DNA from: Bifidobacterium asteroides
Lineage (GTDB): Bacteria; Actinomycetota; Actinomycetes; Actinomycetales; Bifidobacteriaceae
Reading direction: 5' to 3'
Assembly (NCBI RefSeq): GCF_019469425.1
Contig: NZ_CP048272.1
Span: 992,001-1,056,000, forward strand
Length of the DNA: 64,000 bases
Part shown: positions 25,855-33,717 of the stretch, piece after piece
Layout: each line of letters begins with the position of its first letter
Numbering within the stretch: the first letter of the stretch is position 1
Program-made: the position numbers and the translations under genes
Notes under the pieces: generated by a model
What the model saw: the letters and a program-made list of their open reading frames with translations, nothing else
Databases searched by the model: none
What the model was told of the DNA's origin: nothing

Positions 25855-26202
25855 TCACCAGTCGCCGCTGGTCTCCAGCGGTAACGATGTCGACCTGATG
25901 TCCTCGGCACGGCCGGTCTGTTGAAGCTGTCTGATGCGCTCCCGTGCCCATTCCACGGTGTGGTTGGATCTGATGCGGTTGCACCAGCGATGGGCCAGGA
26001 AGCAGTTGGAGAAGTCGGTGGCCGACCCGCCACGACTGACCGGTACCAGCTCGTCGACCTCGGGACTGCCTGGCAGGCCCGCCGGCAGGGTCTTGTCGAC
26101 CGGCTGCCCGCACAGGTGGCAGGTGTCGTAGGCCGCCTTGACCCTGGCCGTCACCTGGTCACGCCGCCACCCGTTGGACCGACGGTTATTGCGACTGCCC
26201 AT
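25855..26202 (-). CDS. HNH endonuclease near the terminase
   Basis: HNH nucleases next to terminase assist cos-end cutting or packaging in many long-tailed phages. The 115-residue product has CHLCGQPV zinc ligands, DELVPVSRGGSA with the first catalytic block, FSNCFLAHRWCNRIR with the second histidine and a Cys ligand. A basic N-terminus (RNNRRSNGWRRDQ) should bind DNA. It overlaps the preceding 60-residue gene by 17 bases. ATG 26202 has no strong ribosome binding site, consistent with coupling. Confidence 0.88.
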   Translation of the reverse strand: MGSRNNRRSNGWRRDQVTARVKAAYDTCHLCGQPVDKTLPAGLPGSPEVDELVPVSRGGSATDFSNCFLAHRWCNRIRSNHTVEWARERIRQLQQTGRAEDIRSTSLPLETSGDW

Positions 26203-26368
26203 TGTCAGGTGTCTGGCTGATGGTGCTCCATGACCCCTGAGGATAGGCCGCGATGGTCTTGAAGAGTGGCCCCCAGATCGTGAGGGTGCCGGTCTTACGG
26301 TCTATCCTGTACCCTTTTGCCCGGGGCAGTGGAGTAGTGGGTTGATTGGGATGGTTGACGATGAACAT
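26186..26368 (-). CDS. Small prophage protein, 60 residues
   Basis: I do not recognise this protein. It has a polar, proline-containing N-terminus (NHPNQPTTPLPRAKGYR) and a beta-like middle with GTLTIWGPLFKTIA. ATG 26368 follows AAAGGAGTAAGCC, a good binding site. It overlaps the HNH gene and so belongs to the late operon. Confidence 0.6.
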   Translation of the reverse strand: MFIVNHPNQPTTPLPRAKGYRIDRKTGTLTIWGPLFKTIAAYPQGSWSTISQTPDNGQSQ

Positions 26369-26417
26369 GGCTTACTCCTTTGTCTAAGCTCGGTCGTGTC
26401 TGATGAGTTCGTTACAG

Positions 26418-26800
26418 TTACGGTTCTCGTTGAGAAGGAAACTGAACGGGTCGGCTTGCTTCAAGGTAACCTTGGGCAATCTGGAGCAGCTGGGCCAGGT
26501 CCTGTTTGTCCTTCCAGGCCCATGCTCTTGTTGAAGATAATTTGGTTGCACGACCTCCCGCGTGCCATCTTCCGGTCGAAGCACAGCTCGACGAAAAGTT
26601 CGTTGCTGAAGAAGATTGTTTGGCGGGGGTGCGTCTGCTGAGACGGCTAGTGCAGGCTCTGTGTTCTTGTTGAGTGTGACGAAGGCACGGTATTGGCCCC
26701 GGCTGCAGATAATCACATACACGTCACCTACCGAGGGACGGTTGGGCTGGACTCTCTGCAAAAGTGTATGAATTGGTGACGCGATGAGATGCATGTGCAT
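26418..26800 (-). pseudogene. Multiply frameshifted small phage gene
   Basis: Three frames carry consecutive protein-like pieces. The first has RPSVGDVYVIICSRGQYR, FVTLNKNTEPALAV; the second TIFFSNELFVELCFDRKMAR; the third WKDKQDLAQLLQIAQGYLEA and ends PSQREP at 26418. Read together they would be one protein of about 120 residues, so at least two small indels have broken it. The family is not recognised. It lies at the left border of the AT-rich cargo genes, and decay here may date from their insertion. Confidence 0.5.
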
Positions 26801-26916
26801 GGATAAACACAGAAGAAGTCAGCGAATGATGGCGAATAAGTATAGATGAAGTTGCCGTAGCTGTCAGCTTCATCCAACAGATACTATTCGGTTTCCTCTT
26901 TTGTAGGAATTTCCTA

Positions 26917-27525
26917 TTAAATATCTTTGTCGTTTTGTCCGTTCAAGAATGAATCAACATCATTGAGCTGTACATATGCTGAGTAGAGAGATGGCAGTGC
27001 AATAAGAAGACTCATGGCGACATGGGTGCTAATTCCAATTGCGATGACATTTCCTATTGCTTCAATTATGGGATTGTTTAACAGATTTAACGCTTTGGTG
27101 AGTATTACAACGATTGAAGCTATGATTGAACTGTATGCACCTGCCAGCAAGTGTGCTGATGCCGTGTCGAGCAGCCAACGTTTACGGGCATGGTCATAAG
27201 CTCCCTGAGATTGCTTGCTTACAGAATTTCTCCAACTTGCCAACAGGCTGAATGCGGTTATCAAAGCGGCCGAGAGAATAGCAAGTGAAGCCAGAAGAGA
27301 ATCGTCGATAGAGAGCAGATTCTGCTGTTGCATATCTGATTTATCCGAGGAAATAATAAATGCATAAACACAGGAACTTATAAATGCCACTACAGGAGGT
27401 AGCACATATATAAGGATAAAGCTGAACGTAACATGGCGTCTTTTTTCTGGCGAATCATGGTTGTCGAATCGGTAGGTTGCTCTCCATTGTGCTCGGTAGA
27501 TGCCAAAAGGCGCGAGCTCCGACAT
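26917..27525 (-). CDS. Four-helix membrane protein, second gene of the AT-rich cargo pair
   Basis: The 202-residue product has four predicted membrane helices: about 33-58, 77-98, 123-146 and 156-182, with short loops and both ends probably cytoplasmic. A conserved-looking basic stretch YDHARKRWLLDTASAHLL lies before helix 3. ATG 27525 has AAGGTGACATAAGA upstream. It follows the 335-residue gene after 14 bases, so both form one unit. The DNA is markedly AT-rich compared with the phage genes around it. It could be the membrane effector of a defence or exclusion system; the family is unknown to me. Confidence 0.7.
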   Translation of the reverse strand: MSELAPFGIYRAQWRATYRFDNHDSPEKRRHVTFSFILIYVLPPVVAFISSCVYAFIISSDKSDMQQQNLLSIDDSLLASLAILSAALITAFSLLASWRNSVSKQSQGAYDHARKRWLLDTASAHLLAGAYSSIIASIVVILTKALNLLNNPIIEAIGNVIAIGISTHVAMSLLIALPSLYSAYVQLNDVDSFLNGQNDKDI

Positions 27526-27539
27526 TCTTATGTCACCTT

Positions 27540-28547
27540 TCAGACGATAGTTGGAATTGCCACTCCATCAGCCTGGCCGATTTGCTGTAAATGGGTATCA
27601 GCTTCAGCCCATAACTGGCCAATTGTTGCTTGATCACCTAAAGGGTAGACAAATAACTGAGCTATGGCAAGAGCTGAAACTGTTGTCTGTTTATCGTTCT
27701 CGGTAAACGTCACCGAGCCATCATCCCAATTGACATTAGCCGCCCCCTGCCATCGGGGGAACACGGCAGCTATATCGTTTATTGCCTGTGGGTGTGCGGT
27801 ATTGCGGACAGCAGCAGCAGCCAACGTTCGAAGAATCCTCAATCCGCGCCTTTGAGCTTGTATGGAGGGATTCGAATATTGCATAACTACTTTTTCCTGG
27901 TGAGCTATCCCTGTTGCTCCGGGGTCCCTTTTCACAAGGGTAAAAGCCGTCACTTCAGCGTTGCCGACAGCATTGTTAAACCGTTGGGCATCAGCTTCAG
28001 GAACTGGGATAAAACGGTACCAATCAGAAGCTCTCACTATGTCGTTTCCGCTAAGGCGGTGAGCTGCCAGCTTTAGATAAAACGAAATATAGGCAAATAA
28101 GAGAGAGCAGGCCTCTGTTTTTGCTCTTACCTGTGCAGCCACATAACAACAATTGAGTCCTTGCGGGAATGCTATGCGCAGTAAAAGCCGTCTTACAGTG
28201 GCATCGTTATGAATATTTGCAAGATTGCCATTCCGTACCAGAAAGTCGAGATCACCATACTTTCCTTTATAAATTCCCACTTCAACGACTTCGGGCGAGA
28301 TTGGACGAATGGTTTTGATAAGAAAGCAGGGATCGCCAGGTTGAGCTGTGTGGTTCGTATTAAATGAGTTTGCGTCTAATCTCATTTTGGGATATGTGTT
28401 AAGAATGTGACCTTTGAGGTTGTTCATAGTGTCTATAACAACTCGTTGAAATGATCGATCGCCAAGAGCTATGCCATCCGCTAAAGGTTCACGAGCATTA
28501 TTTTTGTGCACTTGCACTTTAAATAACCGAAAAGCAACATTTGCCAT
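27540..28547 (-). CDS. Unknown cytosolic protein, first gene of the AT-rich cargo pair
   Basis: The 335 residues show no motif I can name. A beta-rich N-terminal region (ANVAFRLFKVQVHKNN, then KTIRPISPEVVEVGIYKG and DLDFLVRNG) precedes an alpha-helical middle with TVRRLLLRIAFPQGLN and a C-terminal part with VNWDDGSVTFTENDKQTTV. ATG 28547 has AAGGA eight bases upstream. The codon use is AT-rich, unlike the neighbours. There is no signal peptide or membrane helix. Paired with a four-helix membrane protein, it suggests a sensor plus membrane effector, but this is only an inference from layout. Confidence 0.65.
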   Translation of the reverse strand: MANVAFRLFKVQVHKNNAREPLADGIALGDRSFQRVVIDTMNNLKGHILNTYPKMRLDANSFNTNHTAQPGDPCFLIKTIRPISPEVVEVGIYKGKYGDLDFLVRNGNLANIHNDATVRRLLLRIAFPQGLNCCYVAAQVRAKTEACSLLFAYISFYLKLAAHRLSGNDIVRASDWYRFIPVPEADAQRFNNAVGNAEVTAFTLVKRDPGATGIAHQEKVVMQYSNPSIQAQRRGLRILRTLAAAAVRNTAHPQAINDIAAVFPRWQGAANVNWDDGSVTFTENDKQTTVSALAIAQLFVYPLGDQATIGQLWAEADTHLQQIGQADGVAIPTIV

Positions 28548-28778
28548 AATCGATGTCCTTATCGTAATCTTCCAACACGATAAGCTTAACTCAATTCTGA
28601 CGTAATATGCTCCACAGAGCCATAATGACGAAGGTTATCAATAATGTACAGATGATGGCCCCCGTTATGGAATGTCGTAATCACTTAATTATTGGTGAAG
28701 TTGGCCATAACTTTGCTGGAATTCCCGACACTATTAATTTGCTCGTCCACACTCTATTTTGTCAAATAACGTCCACAG
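28548..28778 (-). promoter_or_regulatory. AT-rich leader with a possible promoter for the cargo pair
   Basis: This 231-base gap precedes the cargo pair on the minus strand. TTGACA is present at about 28764-28769 with the -10-like TAATAG about 23 bases further, longer than the usual spacing, so the match is imperfect. A small open frame on the plus strand here has no good ribosome binding site and I do not call it. An own promoter would let the cargo be expressed in the lysogen. Confidence 0.4.
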
Positions 28779-29492
28779 TTATCTCGTGAAGGCTCGCCAG
28801 ATATCCCAAAGCAGGTATACGGGGTAGCCGTCTTGTTCTTTGACCGGTTTTATTATGCCTCTGCGTTTCCATTCGCTGATGGTCTTCCGTCTGACAAAAA
28901 TGCCGCATCTTTTGAGGAGCTGGCTGAGTCCGGCTGCTGTTCCTTGGGTGCCGCAGGAGGCCAGGCGCAGGATGCGGGCCTGCTGGACTTCACGTACCTT
29001 GAGGGTCCGGCCGCAGGAGGGGCACACGGTCCAGCCGGATTCCAGGTCGTCCTGGGCGCACCAAAGCTCGGACCCGCACTGCTGACAGTAGCCTATCAGC
29101 GTATGGTCCTCGGGCGGCTCGAACTGTCGGCCCATGCGCTGGACGAGCGTCGCGGCCATCCGCTTGATGATGGGCGCGTCAGGCCGGGCGAGCAGGCGGT
29201 CCACTCGATTGGTCGCGGCGGCCAGCAGGCCCTCGGTCGGCACGTGCCGCTGGCGCACGCCCGCGGCCCGCCCCAGGCTCCACGCGAAGTGTTCGATGTC
29301 CTCCAAGAGGTTCCATGCGCCTTCGTTCAAGGGAATGGGTGCAGTGGTGCGCAGGCCCGCATGGGAGCTGTGGGCTGTCACGGACGCCTTCTTCGCCGCC
29401 AGTAGCCGTAGGTCGGGTAGGTAGATGCGTAAGGTGCGCAGGTCCTGGTCGAGATGCCGGTGGTCGTGGTCCTGGCTGTCCGTCTGGTTCAT
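28779..29492 (-). CDS. Zinc-ribbon / helix-turn-helix DNA-binding protein
   Basis: The 237-residue product has a helical N-terminal half, a zinc ribbon (GYCQQCGSELWC and then TVCPSCGRTL), and a C-terminal helix-turn-helix with LKRCGIFVRRKTISEWKRRG followed by the wing VYLLWDIW. This is a common layout of early-to-late transcription or DNA-binding proteins in actinophages. ATG 29492 has AGAAGGAGCGCGC and overlaps the preceding stop as ATGA. It is the last gene before the AT-rich cargo and may control late transcription. Confidence 0.65.
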   Translation of the reverse strand: MNQTDSQDHDHRHLDQDLRTLRIYLPDLRLLAAKKASVTAHSSHAGLRTTAPIPLNEGAWNLLEDIEHFAWSLGRAAGVRQRHVPTEGLLAAATNRVDRLLARPDAPIIKRMAATLVQRMGRQFEPPEDHTLIGYCQQCGSELWCAQDDLESGWTVCPSCGRTLKVREVQQARILRLASCGTQGTAAGLSQLLKRCGIFVRRKTISEWKRRGIIKPVKEQDGYPVYLLWDIWRAFTR

Positions 29493-29638
29493 GCGCGCTC
29501 CTTCTCTGTCGTTCGTTCCTGGTCGACGACGGTCTGCCTCTTCGCCGTCGGTTGGCTTAGCAGCTTGGCGGTCTGCTCGACTGTGTATCTTGCCTGGGCC
29601 CAGGTGAGGATCCTCTCGCGTAGCACGTTGCTGGTCAT
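29489..29638 (-). CDS. Small helical phage protein, 49 residues
   Basis: The product begins MTSNVLRERILTWAQARYTV and continues with a Gln/Lys/Glu-rich second helix. ATG 29638 has a perfect AAGGAGGAAGC site and both ends overlap neighbouring genes as ATGA. Function is unknown; a small DNA-binding or adaptor protein is possible. Its size is below usual gene-finder cut-offs. Confidence 0.6.
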   Translation of the reverse strand: MTSNVLRERILTWAQARYTVEQTAKLLSQPTAKRQTVVDQERTTEKERA

Positions 29639-30039
29639 GCTTCCTCCTTGGGGTTGTAGGGGTTGCCGCTCTGCCGTCTGGTGAACCAATCCAGGTACCC
29701 GTCCTGGTGTCCCTGACGCCATGCCTCAGCCTGGAGGGCCGACACTCGTTCGTGTTGCTCCGGCGGCTCTTCGGGGGAGGGGGTGTGGTCGAGGATCCAT
29801 TGGGCCAGCCTGCGGGCCGTGGGTACGTCGACCATGGCATACATGTCGAATTGGTCGCCGGACATGCTCAGGCGCAGGCTGTCTGCAGCCAGGGTGACAT
29901 CCACATCCGGTTGTCCGCTCTGCTCGGACCAGGACTCGTGCGAGATACAGGCGTAATCGCCTTCGCTGCCTCTGCCGCTGCTCCAGGTGACGCCCGTCTT
30001 CCGGTCAGTCCTGTTGCCCTCGGGTGTCGTCGTGCTCAT
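29635..30039 (-). CDS. Hypothetical phage early protein
   Basis: The 134 residues start with a polar Thr/Arg/Gly-rich stretch, then a beta-like VDVTLAADSLRLSMSGDQFD and a helix ARRLAQWILDHTP, ending in an acidic/charged tail. I do not recognise a family. ATG 30039 follows AGGAGGAGACAGC and the gene is coupled at both ends. A similar LAQxILxH segment is present in a different frame just upstream (about 30283-30320), suggesting duplicated or recombined material. Confidence 0.6.
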   Translation of the reverse strand: MSTTTPEGNRTDRKTGVTWSSGRGSEGDYACISHESWSEQSGQPDVDVTLAADSLRLSMSGDQFDMYAMVDVPTARRLAQWILDHTPSPEEPPEQHERVSALQAEAWRQGHQDGYLDWFTRRQSGNPYNPKEEA

Positions 30040-30344
30040 GCTGTCTCCTCCTGCTTCTGCTTGTCCGGGTGTTTCACACCTATCAGACGGGCGTAGCGTT
30101 CGAAATCGAGCTCGCCCTCCTCATTCACCACTGATTTGTCGACGAGTCCTGACTCGCTTTGCTCATACATTGGCGCATCGGAGAAGCCGCGGCCGTCCGC
30201 CAGCCGCCCCAGCGCAGCCATTTGTGCTTCGGGGTCGGCGTGCAGGCCGTCGTCCAGCAAGATTCTCATCGCTTTCCATCCTTGACGTGTTCGAGGATGA
30301 ATTGGGCGAGGGGCAGGGCCGGCCTGTTTCAGTTCATCGTTCAT
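30036..30344 (-). CDS. Hypothetical phage early protein
   Basis: The frame from ATG 30344 (ATGA overlap) gives 102 residues. A second in-frame ATG (MRILLDDGLHADPEAQMAAL) has a better CAAGGATGGAAAGCG site and may be the real start, giving about 77 residues. In the interval between them another frame encodes ALPLAQFILEHVKDGKR then stop, so a small indel may have altered the upstream part. The C-terminal part is acidic with FERYARLIGVKHPDKQ. Function unknown. Confidence 0.5.
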   Translation of the reverse strand: MNDELKQAGPAPRPIHPRTRQGWKAMRILLDDGLHADPEAQMAALGRLADGRGFSDAPMYEQSESGLVDKSVVNEEGELDFERYARLIGVKHPDKQKQEETA

Positions 30345-30691
30345 TGCTGGTCGATTCCTTCCAGGCTGCTACGCAGGTCGGCGAGCATGACCACTTCGCG
30401 TGATTTGAGGGGTTTGGAGAGCATGGTCTCGATGGCCAGGCCCGCGTCCAGGGTCCGCTGGGCCAGACCGGCGGTGTCGTAGACCACTTCAGTGATCGGG
30501 TCGATGTCGCCCCAGCGTTGCAGGTGCTCCTGCTTGGTCTTGGAGTCCATGGCCCTGCGCACCAGGGCCAGGTAGGAGGCAGAGGCCTTGAGGATGCCCT
30601 GCGCCTTGGGCAGCAGCTCCACCAGCATCTCCGGGGTGGCCTCGTCCGGGACCAGCGCGTCCACGCCCTTGTTCCTCCTCGTCTCACTCAT
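30341..30691 (-). CDS. Hypothetical helical phage early protein
   Basis: The 116-residue product is acidic and helical, with EATPEMLVELLPKAQGILKA, SYLALVRRAMDSKTKQE and AGLAQRTLDAGLAI. ATG 30691 has GAAGGAGTCAATC and overlaps the HNH gene by 8 bases. No family recognised; it belongs to the early operon of DNA metabolism genes. Confidence 0.6.
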   Translation of the reverse strand: MSETRRNKGVDALVPDEATPEMLVELLPKAQGILKASASYLALVRRAMDSKTKQEHLQRWGDIDPITEVVYDTAGLAQRTLDAGLAIETMLSKPLKSREVVMLADLRSSLEGIDQQ

Positions 30692-31067
30692 GATTGACTC
30701 CTTCCGTGTCCGTCGGTATCTGTACCGGTGTCCATCCGCCTTGGTCGTCCAGGAGCACCCAGCCATGCTGGCGGGTCAGGACAGGCACCATCTCGGGATG
30801 GTCCTGCCAGGCGTGCACCAGCCAGCCCTTCTCGTATGCCTCGGCCGTAGCACTCCCGTGCACGTCGCCATGGCAGCCGCTGTCCCCGGACCCGCACAAC
30901 AGAATCAGGTTGGACGCCTCATGCAGGCCGGGCCACCGGTGCGAACGCATCCTGCGATGGTGCCGGTTCATCCAGGTGGAGCCCAAGGGCTTGCCGCAAC
31001 GCACGCACCGCCAGTTGTCGCGCCGGTCCACCAGGCGTTTGACCTGTTCGCTGGGTTGGTTGCTCAA
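30684..31067 (-). CDS. HNH endonuclease (replication region)
   Basis: The 127-residue product has the zinc and active-site pattern RCVRCGKPLG, the HHR block in MNRHHRRMRSHRWPG, and NLILLCGSGDSGCHGDVHG with the final ligands. This is a compact HNH nuclease, possibly for recombination or nicking. I place the start at TTG 31067 because GGGAGGAGCAGGC gives a perfect site; longer upstream frames overlap the exonuclease region without a site. It overlaps the next gene by 8 bases. Confidence 0.82.
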   Translation of the reverse strand: MSNQPSEQVKRLVDRRDNWRCVRCGKPLGSTWMNRHHRRMRSHRWPGLHEASNLILLCGSGDSGCHGDVHGSATAEAYEKGWLVHAWQDHPEMVPVLTRQHGWVLLDDQGGWTPVQIPTDTEGVNHE

Positions 31068-31116
31068 GCCTGCTCCTCCCACATCTTCCACAACCACACA
31101 TGGGAACAGCGCTGGC

Positions 31117-31842
31117 TCATAACCGGCCCCCATTCCACAGGTCATCCGGCGGATAGTGGCCTCCCTGCGGCATCTCCGCCTCGGAATCACGGCTGGGCTT
31201 GTCAAACGGGTGCTCAGTCTGAAAACCATGGACCTCGCTTCCACTCAAAGCCTCCGCCAGCGGCGAGCGCCCACCGCCAGCGGCTTTCAGGCCGTCCAGC
31301 ATCATCTGGTACTCTGCGATGTCCCGGTCCAGGCAATGAGACGTGCGGTGATCGGTGGCGGGTATGCGCTCGCGGATGCGGTGTGCGAGCGCCGGGCGGA
31401 TGGTATTGAGGAGGATGCGCAGGCTGGATACGTCCATGTGTTGGTGGCTTGTGTTTTCGAGCAGGCCTGGCATGGTTTGGTCCAGCCATTTGGTGTCGAA
31501 GTGGACGCTTGACCCTGCCGGATGCAGGATGGCTTGTTTGGTTTGGCGGCGGAGCCAGGCTGCGAACATGCGTTGGGCTGAGGCTTGCTTGAGTCCGGTT
31601 CGGCTTTCTTCCAGCAGCCTGTTGTCCCTGTGCGTGCGCTGTGCCCATGCCGACGGCCCGTCTGTGTGGATGCGTCGGGGGGCGATGACTGTGTGCAGGC
31701 TTGTTTTCACTTGCTTGGCCTGCAGGTCCGTCACCCGCATCTCCATCTCCAGGAGCAGATCGGAGACCGGGTTCAGGCCGGTGGTTTCCACGTCGATCCA
31801 TAGCAGTCGGTGTGGCAGGTTGCTTCGATGGTTGCCGCTCAT
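31117..31842 (-). CDS. DEDD 3'-5' exonuclease / oligoribonuclease-like
   Basis: The 241 residues match the oligoribonuclease branch of DEDDh exonucleases: LLWIDVETTGLNP with the DxE pair, SSVHFDTKWLDQTMPGLL with the second Asp, and HRTSHCLDRDIAEY with the final His and Asp. It may degrade host oligonucleotides or proofread during phage replication. ATG 31842 has AAGGAGATCGC and overlaps the replication gene's stop as ATGA. The C-terminal tail is polar and unique. Confidence 0.8.
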   Translation of the reverse strand: MSGNHRSNLPHRLLWIDVETTGLNPVSDLLLEMEMRVTDLQAKQVKTSLHTVIAPRRIHTDGPSAWAQRTHRDNRLLEESRTGLKQASAQRMFAAWLRRQTKQAILHPAGSSVHFDTKWLDQTMPGLLENTSHQHMDVSSLRILLNTIRPALAHRIRERIPATDHRTSHCLDRDIAEYQMMLDGLKAAGGGRSPLAEALSGSEVHGFQTEHPFDKPSRDSEAEMPQGGHYPPDDLWNGGRL

Positions 31843-32774
31843 GCGATCTCCTTGAGTTCGTCCGACCGGGTGGGCAGTCCCAGCTGTTCCAGGGCTTGGT
31901 CCGGGCTGGTTCCTGTGTTCAGCAGGTCGGCCAGGTGGCAGCCCAGGTCGACGTCCGGGCTTTCGCCGTCCTCGCAGCGCAGCAGGTCCAGCACGTGGGC
32001 ACACTTCCAGGTGTGCTTGTGTGGCTTGGCGGGGATTGCATCGGCTGTGGCCGGCAGGCCCGGGGTGGCTGCCTGTCGCTCGTCGCGCAGGCTCTTGGCG
32101 CGCTTTGTGATCCATGAGGCGAACGCGGCATCCAGGTCCCGGTAGCCGTAATGCCGGATGCCTTTGGCTTTGATGGCGTCGCGGAACTCGGCCTCCAGGT
32201 CCGGCACGTCCACGAAAGGCAGCCCACGCTCCCGGAGCTCCACCGCCCGCTGGTAGCAGGACGGCGACGGATGCCACGCATCCACGTCGGGCCAGTGACC
32301 ATCATCATCGGAGGGGGAGGGGTTCTCTTTTTCTCTCTCTTTTTGGTTTTTGGTTTTAGGTTTTAGGTTTGTATCCGTTACTTGCCTGTTATAGGGACTG
32401 TTACGTAACGCATTACCGTCGGCGTTATCCTTGCGTTGTTTTGCCCGGTGTTTGGCTTGTCGCTTGGCGTTTGACGTTTTCATCTGTTCGATTTCCTCTC
32501 GTGAGTTCTGCGATTCCAGGTAGTCATGCACGCACGCTCCGTCTTCGGTTTCGTCCCACAGGCCGAGCTCGAACATGCGTTCTTTCTGTCGTTTTTTCAC
32601 TCCCAGCAGCTCAGAGATCGCGTAATCGGAGATCCGGCCGTCGGTGAGCTTGTCGCTGCAGAAACTGATTGAGATGACCCACAGGGCGAACTCCTTGGGA
32701 TGCTCCTGCGCGATGCGCCGCATCTTTTCGTTCGTCCACAGGTCGTTGCGCAACTGCGCGAAGCCGACCTTCAT
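31839..32774 (-). CDS. Replication initiator-like protein
   Basis: The 311-residue product begins MKVGFAQLRNDLWTNEKMRR, with a winged-helix-like domain in the first 100 residues (SDKLTDGRISDYAISELLGV, ERMFELGLWDE). A basic linker KAKHRAKQRKD follows, then an acidic Ser/Pro segment, then a helical DnaD-like part with AFASWITKRAKSLRDER. This layout is typical of phage O-like initiators. ATG 32774 has AAGGA upstream. The linker segment is oddly AT-rich on the sequence, which fits a DnaA/helicase-loading or origin region within the gene. Confidence 0.68.
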   Translation of the reverse strand: MKVGFAQLRNDLWTNEKMRRIAQEHPKEFALWVISISFCSDKLTDGRISDYAISELLGVKKRQKERMFELGLWDETEDGACVHDYLESQNSREEIEQMKTSNAKRQAKHRAKQRKDNADGNALRNSPYNRQVTDTNLKPKTKNQKEREKENPSPSDDDGHWPDVDAWHPSPSCYQRAVELRERGLPFVDVPDLEAEFRDAIKAKGIRHYGYRDLDAAFASWITKRAKSLRDERQAATPGLPATADAIPAKPHKHTWKCAHVLDLLRCEDGESPDVDLGCHLADLLNTGTSPDQALEQLGLPTRSDELKEIA

Positions 32775-32956
32775 GACCGGGCATCCTTGAAACGCACAGG
32801 CGTGGACCGGGCGGGGGTCATCATGTCGCGCTGGAGCGCCTGCCTGTCGGCATCGGCAGCCCACTGTTCATCCGCCGCAAGGCACATGCAGGCCTCGCCC
32901 CGCACGCGCCTGCCATTCATATCCTCGCCCTTAGGGCTTTCGCACCGTTTGCTCAT
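32771..32956 (-). CDS. Small cysteine-containing phage protein
   Basis: The 61 residues start MSKRCESPKGEDMNGRR and include CMCLAADEQWAADADRQAL, ending in an Arg-rich tail. ATG 32956 has AGAGGAGCAATC and overlaps its neighbours as ATGA on both sides. No family recognised. Confidence 0.55.
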   Translation of the reverse strand: MSKRCESPKGEDMNGRRVRGEACMCLAADEQWAADADRQALQRDMMTPARSTPVRFKDARS

Positions 32957-33090
32957 GATTGCTCCTCTGTAGGCTCCTCCCCGTCCCGCGGGCGCGGTCC
33001 GGGTTCCTGTTCGTCGTGGTCCCTGCCGGCGGCCCAGGCGATGCCTATGGCTGCCGCCAGCAGGATGATGGCTGCTATCGTCTGCCCCAT
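32953..33090 (-). CDS. Single-helix small membrane protein, 45 residues
   Basis: Reading begins MGQTIAAIILLAAAIGIAWA, one clear membrane helix, and continues with a charged cytoplasmic tail of Asp, Glu and Pro. ATG 33090 has AAGGAGAGCTC. The stop overlaps the next start as ATGA. The gene is shorter than common cut-offs, but site, coupling and composition make it convincing. Its role is unknown. Confidence 0.65.
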   Translation of the reverse strand: MGQTIAAIILLAAAIGIAWAAGRDHDEQEPGPRPRDGEEPTEEQS

Positions 33091-33302
33091 GAGCTCTCCT
33101 TGTATGGGTTGGGGAGACGCCTGGAGGTTTCCGCGGAAAGCCTCCCTTCCTCCCAGGCCTTGGCTTTGACCTGGCCGAACCAGCGGTCGAAGGCATGCCA
33201 GGCGCTCATGCCGCCGTCGCGGTCGTAGTATTCGTGGACCGCCCAGCGGATCTGGTGCTTCTCCAACGGCAGCACGCGGGGCTCAGAACTCGGGTTGGCC
33301 AT
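33075..33302 (-). CDS. Hypothetical phage early protein
   Basis: The 75-residue product has EKHQIRWAVHEYYDRDGG and WHAFDRWFGQVKAKAWEEG, aromatic and charged helices. ATG 33302 is preceded by CGGGAGCGACG and overlaps the SSB gene by 20 bases. Similar small Trp/Tyr-rich proteins occur beside SSB in phages, but I cannot name a family. Confidence 0.6.
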   Translation of the reverse strand: MANPSSEPRVLPLEKHQIRWAVHEYYDRDGGMSAWHAFDRWFGQVKAKAWEEGRLSAETSRRLPNPYKESSWGRR

Positions 33303-33717
33303 CGTCGCTCCCGAACCCGCATCCGTCTCCGGCTCCCTGGAATCCCGGATCGCTGTGGGCCCGTGTCACCTGGACGGTGGACCTGAGCAGGCTGGGGCCC
33401 AGATCGTCCACGGTCATCTCGATCACGGTGCGCTCCGTCCCGTCCTTAGTGGTGTATGAGCGTTGGGAGAGCCTGCCGGTGGCGAGCACCGCGCTGCCCT
33501 TGTCAAGGCTGGCGGCGATATGCTCGGCCAGCCCCTCCCAGGCGGTGCAGCGCAGGAACACGGTCTGTCCGTCCTCCCACTGTTTCGACTGCCTGTTGTA
33601 GGCCCGGGGCGTGGAAGCGATGGTGAACCCCGCCACCCGTTTGCCTGTTCCCGTCGTACGCAGCTCGGGGGCCGCGGTCAGGTTGCCGTGCACGCTCACG
33701 GCTGCTTCGTTAATCAT
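33283..33717 (-). CDS. ssb: Single-stranded DNA-binding protein
   Basis: Phage SSB coats single-stranded DNA during replication. The 144-residue product has the OB-fold pattern: VSVHGNLTAAPELRTTGTG, AGFTIASTPRAYNR, TVFLRCTAWEGLAEHIAASL and KGSAVLATGRLSQRSYTTKD. The short acidic C-terminal tail (DDGQPEF) is variant from the usual DDDIPF that recruits host partners. ATG 33717 follows AAAGAGGAATCGA. It overlaps a 47-residue gene. Confidence 0.93.
   Translation of the reverse strand: MINEAAVSVHGNLTAAPELRTTGTGKRVAGFTIASTPRAYNRQSKQWEDGQTVFLRCTAWEGLAEHIAASLDKGSAVLATGRLSQRSYTTKDGTERTVIEMTVDDLGPSLLRSTVQVTRAHSDPGFQGAGDGCGFGSDDGQPEF

Noticed and set aside
28607-28789. 60-codon plus-strand frame upstream of the cargo pair
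   Set aside because: Weak ribosome binding site, low-complexity AT-rich DNA, and located in the likely promoter region of the cargo genes.
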